From the NCBI GenBank assembly GCA_033795365.1, contig JARYGU010000011.1:116178-180177 (forward strand): a stretch of DNA of 64,000 bases, written 5' to 3'. Every line of letters starts with the position of its first letter. Position 1 is the first letter of the stretch. A model generated the notes under the pieces. It made no database searches. It saw nothing but the letters and a program-made list of their open reading frames with translations, and was not told the DNA's origin. A program made the translations under genes and the position numbers. Positions 61,366 to 64,000 of this stretch are shown here, piece after piece. This DNA is from JARYGU01 sp033795365 (GTDB taxonomy: Bacteria; Pseudomonadota; Alphaproteobacteria; Rhizobiales; Rhizobiaceae).

Positions 61366-63123
61366 TTAGTAATTCACCAACATGAATGGCGCGTCTCTAG
61401 ATCCAAAGCTGGGCTTCACCCCAAGTAGAGGAGCGACCCGACCGATGATCTGCTTGATCATTGGCGCAGCCGTCGATGCTGCTGTCCGCCCTCCGTGCTC
61501 TCCCGTCTTCGGAGCATCGGCGATGGAGAGAACGACGTATTTGGGTTTGTCCATCGGGAAAGCCGCGACGAACGCGTTGAAGTTGATATTCGTGGCGTAC
61601 CGGCCGTTGATCACTTTGTCAGCTGTACCGGTCTTGCCGCCGACATCGAAACCTTCGACCTGTGCGCCCCGCCCGGACCCTTTCTGCCCGTTCCAGGTGT
61701 AGAGATAACGCATGTCCTCGCTTGTCTTTTCCTTGATGACTCTCCGGGAAATCGAGGCGGCCTCTTCGCGGGAACGTGTCAAAAAGGTCGGCGAAATGAG
61801 CTTCCCACCGTTCATGAGTGCGGCGGCGGCAACCGCAGTCTGTAACGGCGTAGTAGCAACTCCGTGACCGTACGAGATCGTGACCGAATTGATCTTCTTC
61901 CACGTACGCGGCTGGCTGGGCGTCGCCACGCCGGGCATCTCGGTTTCCATCTTGGACAAGAGGCCAAGCTTCGTGAGAAACTCCTGATGGCCTTCTATTC
62001 CGACTTTATCTGCGACCGCGGCGGTGCCGATATTCGATGAATACTGGAAGACCTCCGGAATCGAGAGAGGCCGATTCTTTCCTTTGAAATCCCTGATGGT
62101 GAATCCGCCCATGCGAATAGGGCGAGAAGCATCGACGACCGAGTTGAGAGTAATCTTCTCCGCATCCAGCCCCATGGCCAAAGTGAAGCTTTTAAAGGTG
62201 GAGCCCATCTCGAATGTGGCGTTGCTCATTCGGTTGAACCAACCCTTCTCGTATTCCTTGTCCACGCTGCCGTCGGGAAGCACTTTGGATGGTTCATTGG
62301 GATCGTAGTCTGGTACCGAGGCCATGGCCAAGACTTCCCCCGTTTCGACGTCGAGAACGACTGCGCCGGCCGCCTCCGCCTGATAGTCGACCATTGCCTT
62401 TGCAACGACATCGCGCACGATATTTTGGACGCGAAGATCGATCGAAAGTCTCACGGGCTCCAGCGCCGCATCTCCGGTCAAGCCGGTCATCCGAAGATCA
62501 GCAAGTCCTTGCTGGTCCAGATATCGCTCCATGCCCGCCAGTCCTTGATTGTCGACATTCACATGCCCAACAATGTGCGATGCGGTCGCCCCACCGGGGT
62601 AAAATCGCCGCTTTTCCGGCCGAAAACCGATGCCAGGAATACCGAGAGCGAGAATGTCTGCCTGTTGTCTCGGCGTCAGCTGGCGCTTCAACCATTGAAA
62701 CGCCGTCTGCGACCGGAGCTTCTTATGGGTCTCACTCCAGTCGAGGTCTCGAATGACGGCCGCGAGTTTCTCGACGACCTCGTCTGCATCGACAATCCGC
62801 CGAGGGTCAGCGTAGAGCGACACCATGTCGAGATCAGTTGCGAGTAGTTCTCCGTTGCGATCGATGATATCGGGACGTGACGCGATGGTGTTCGTGTTCC
62901 CGATTGACGCGGTCAACACTGGCTCGACGAGACCATACTGAAAAAGACGGGCCCCAATCACAAGGAATGCCAAACAAAAGCCGGCCATCAGTATTCCCAG
63001 ACGTTGTCTCGCCTGGTTTCTGCGACGTGCACTCGCACCCACGAACGAACGGTTGCCTGGGGATATGCGACCCTTCACGATGAAATGGGCCCGACGTCTC
63101 AGCCGGACGACAAAAGAAATCAT
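61366..63123 (-). CDS. PBP2/FtsI-type peptidoglycan transpeptidase
   Basis: A 585-residue class B penicillin-binding protein: membrane anchor (LGILMAGFCLAFLVIGARLF), dimer domain, and a transpeptidase with S-x2-K (GSTFKSFTLAMG), SSN (QYSSNIGTAAV) and KTGTADK motifs, all catalytic residues intact. It is close to FtsI in length, yet does not lie in a division cluster and is probably an extra copy on the accessory replicon. Start 63123 follows TGGGG; a longer frame to 63258 is unlikely. Confidence 0.88.
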   Translation of the reverse strand: MISFVVRLRRRAHFIVKGRISPGNRSFVGASARRRNQARQRLGILMAGFCLAFLVIGARLFQYGLVEPVLTASIGNTNTIASRPDIIDRNGELLATDLDMVSLYADPRRIVDADEVVEKLAAVIRDLDWSETHKKLRSQTAFQWLKRQLTPRQQADILALGIPGIGFRPEKRRFYPGGATASHIVGHVNVDNQGLAGMERYLDQQGLADLRMTGLTGDAALEPVRLSIDLRVQNIVRDVVAKAMVDYQAEAAGAVVLDVETGEVLAMASVPDYDPNEPSKVLPDGSVDKEYEKGWFNRMSNATFEMGSTFKSFTLAMGLDAEKITLNSVVDASRPIRMGGFTIRDFKGKNRPLSIPEVFQYSSNIGTAAVADKVGIEGHQEFLTKLGLLSKMETEMPGVATPSQPRTWKKINSVTISYGHGVATTPLQTAVAAAALMNGGKLISPTFLTRSREEAASISRRVIKEKTSEDMRYLYTWNGQKGSGRGAQVEGFDVGGKTGTADKVINGRYATNINFNAFVAAFPMDKPKYVVLSIADAPKTGEHGGRTAASTAAPMIKQIIGRVAPLLGVKPSFGSRDAPFMLVNY

Positions 63124-63252
63124 TCGAAACCCCACAAAGAAGATCCAGGCGAACACGGGCCGCTCAACCGCACAACCGACCCTGCACTCGGTTCGCGTCC
63201 AAGCCAATGGGGGAGTTGGCGAATCTCCGAAAGCGATTGAAGTTGAACTAAT

Positions 63253-63270
63253 ATACAATTAAAATTGTAT
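63253..63270. promoter_or_regulatory. Perfect 18-base palindrome upstream of the PBP2 gene
   Basis: ATACAATT-AA-AATTGTAT lies about 130 bases before the PBP2 start in an AT-rich region, probably an operator of its promoter or of a neighbouring regulator. Confidence 0.45.
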
Positions 63271-63293
63271 GGAATTTCTCGGATTAGATTAAC

Positions 63294-63528
63294 CTATGCC
63301 CCCTCATAGGCCTTCACAGCAGAACACCTACGGCCGATTCCAGCCTTCGCATCGAAGACCGTGAAGCCCAGGCATGTTGCTCGTGACTCCAAATACCGAT
63401 GCCGGGCAATTTCCAGCGTATTCTCACCAAGACTCCCGCTCTGATAAAGCCTCCGCCCCTCATGAACGCGTCACGGCCTGCTCTTCTTGTTGAATTCCGG
63501 AAGCGGAAATCTCATCCGTCGTCATCAT
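63294..63528 (-). pseudogene. Possible frameshifted small gene next to IS66
   Basis: MMTTDEISASGIQQEEQAVT begins at 63528. It stops early, and the neighbouring frame goes on as HEGRRLYQSGSLGENTLEI, CLGFTVFDAKAGIGRRCS to TAG at 63296-63294. A single frameshift would join them into about 77 residues. The gene is not recognised and lies only 10 bases from the IS66 end. Confidence 0.3.
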
Positions 63529-63590
63529 GCGGTAAACCGTAAGCGCGGAAATCCCCGCACCTGTTCATAGACGTGGCAGTGAGGGATTCT

Positions 63591-63616
63591 GTGTCCACAA
63601 TGGAGACTGTGGACAC
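63591..63616 (+). promoter_or_regulatory. Hairpin over the start of IS66 tnpA
   Basis: GTGTCCACA (63591-63599) and TGTGGACAC (63608-63616) are perfect arms around eight bases that include the first possible ATG (63600). It may hold back translation of the transposase gene or be an operator. Confidence 0.4.
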
Positions 63617-63617
63617 A

Positions 63618-64000
63618 ATGACAATGGATGGCGCGGGAAGATCAGGGCCGCTTCGAGTGGTTCAGGTTCTTGGCAACGGTAAGCGACGATTTGATCCGGT
63701 TGAGAAGGAGCGCTTGATTGATGCGGCCCTTGAGCCGGGAGTATCGATTGCAGGGCTTGCGCTTTCGCACGGGGTCAACGCCAATCAGTTGCGCAACTGG
63801 GTGGCGCTACGCCGACGCCGGCAAACGACCGAGAAGGAATTGACGGAATTGACGGTTATGCCGAACAGCGCGCCGCTGGCCTTCGTTCCGGTGGTTGCGG
63901 CCGCGCCGATTGCGCGACCGCCGGCCCCGTCGGCTCGGCCGACATCGCCAGGGGTGCGGTTGAAGGCGTCGCTACCGAACGGTGTGCGGCTTGAGCTTGA
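63618..64000 (+). CDS. tnpA: IS66 accessory protein TnpA (partial)
   Basis: The first gene of IS66 elements, incomplete at its 3' end. The N-terminal helix-turn-helix is present (RRFDPVEKERLIDAALEPGV, AGLALSHGVNANQLRNW), then a Pro/Ala linker and the start of the conserved LPNGVRLEL block. The ATG at 63618 is preferred over 63600, which lies in the hairpin loop. Confidence 0.85.
   Translation, partial: MTMDGAGRSGPLRVVQVLGNGKRRFDPVEKERLIDAALEPGVSIAGLALSHGVNANQLRNWVALRRRRQTTEKELTELTVMPNSAPLAFVPVVAAAPIARPPAPSARPTSPGVRLKASLPNGVRLEL

Larger units (their letters stand above)
63539..64000 (+). mobile_element. IS66-family element, left end (partial)
   Basis: The sequence GTAAGCGCGGAAATCCCC at 63539 has the GTAAGCG start usual for IS66 inverted repeats. 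It is followed by the first gene of the element, which runs out of the window. The right end and the eight-base target duplication lie outside. Confidence 0.7.

Overview
The window reads as an accessory replicon or genomic island of an alphaproteobacterium, most likely of the order Hyphomicrobiales (Rhizobium/Agrobacterium/Ensifer type). The evidence is the family content: a plasmid block of DUF932, DUF736, DUF2958 and a giant ParB-like protein, CueR-controlled copper genes, a Mur-type manganese box and an IS66 end. I see no rRNA, tRNA, CRISPR array or replication origin.

Layout. Bases 1-7.1 kb hold the end of a membrane protein, an AceE-like thiamine-diphosphate enzyme, small hypothetical genes, an XRE regulator, a Phd/VapC-type toxin-antitoxin pair and a GHMP kinase/PLP-enzyme pair. 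Bases 7.1-14.0 kb are a plasmid housekeeping block on the minus strand, with a roughly 250-base leader that occurs twice and relics of a DUF736 gene and an excisionase-like gene. From 14.2 to 44.4 kb lies a dense copper island: Cus-type RND efflux, CopZ, a CopA ATPase with CueR, a copper operon with a multicopper oxidase and a CopB ATPase, a Cys-rich copper-storage protein, DUF305 proteins, a two-component system, a TolC-like protein, two more multicopper oxidases, a cupredoxin, CusF and DUF411 proteins. From 44.6 to 59 kb lies a second metal region built around a CadR/PbrR-like MerR regulator: SCO, DsbB/DsbA, a CDF transporter, a P1B-type Zn/Cd/Pb ATPase, a PCu(A)C protein and an L,D-transpeptidase operon, together with nadE, mntH and a DUF882 protein. 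The right end (59-64 kb) has a truncated pyruvyltransferase, a methyltransferase, a plasmid-borne PBP2/FtsI homologue and an incoming IS66 element.

How it works together. Three CueR-type promoters (TTGACC, 19-base spacer) drive copZ, copA and the oxidase/copB operon. Four other MerR-type promoters with a CTCTAG-like dyad drive the SCO, Dsb/CDF, L,D-transpeptidase and ATPase operons and probably answer to the regulator at 51028. Copper is pumped out of the cytosol by the ATPases, oxidised, bound or carried in the periplasm by oxidases and small proteins, and passed out of the cell by CusAB with a TolC partner.

The most interesting pattern is six small exported His/Cys-rich proteins ending in a Pro-Pro-Arg-like tail. 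Five of them sit at or near the head of a metal operon. They resemble CutF, the nascent-chain copper sensor of Rhodobacter capsulatus, and in two cases the mRNA at the end of the small gene is complementary to the Shine-Dalgarno region of the next gene. This window may therefore carry a multi-copy set of translational copper switches.
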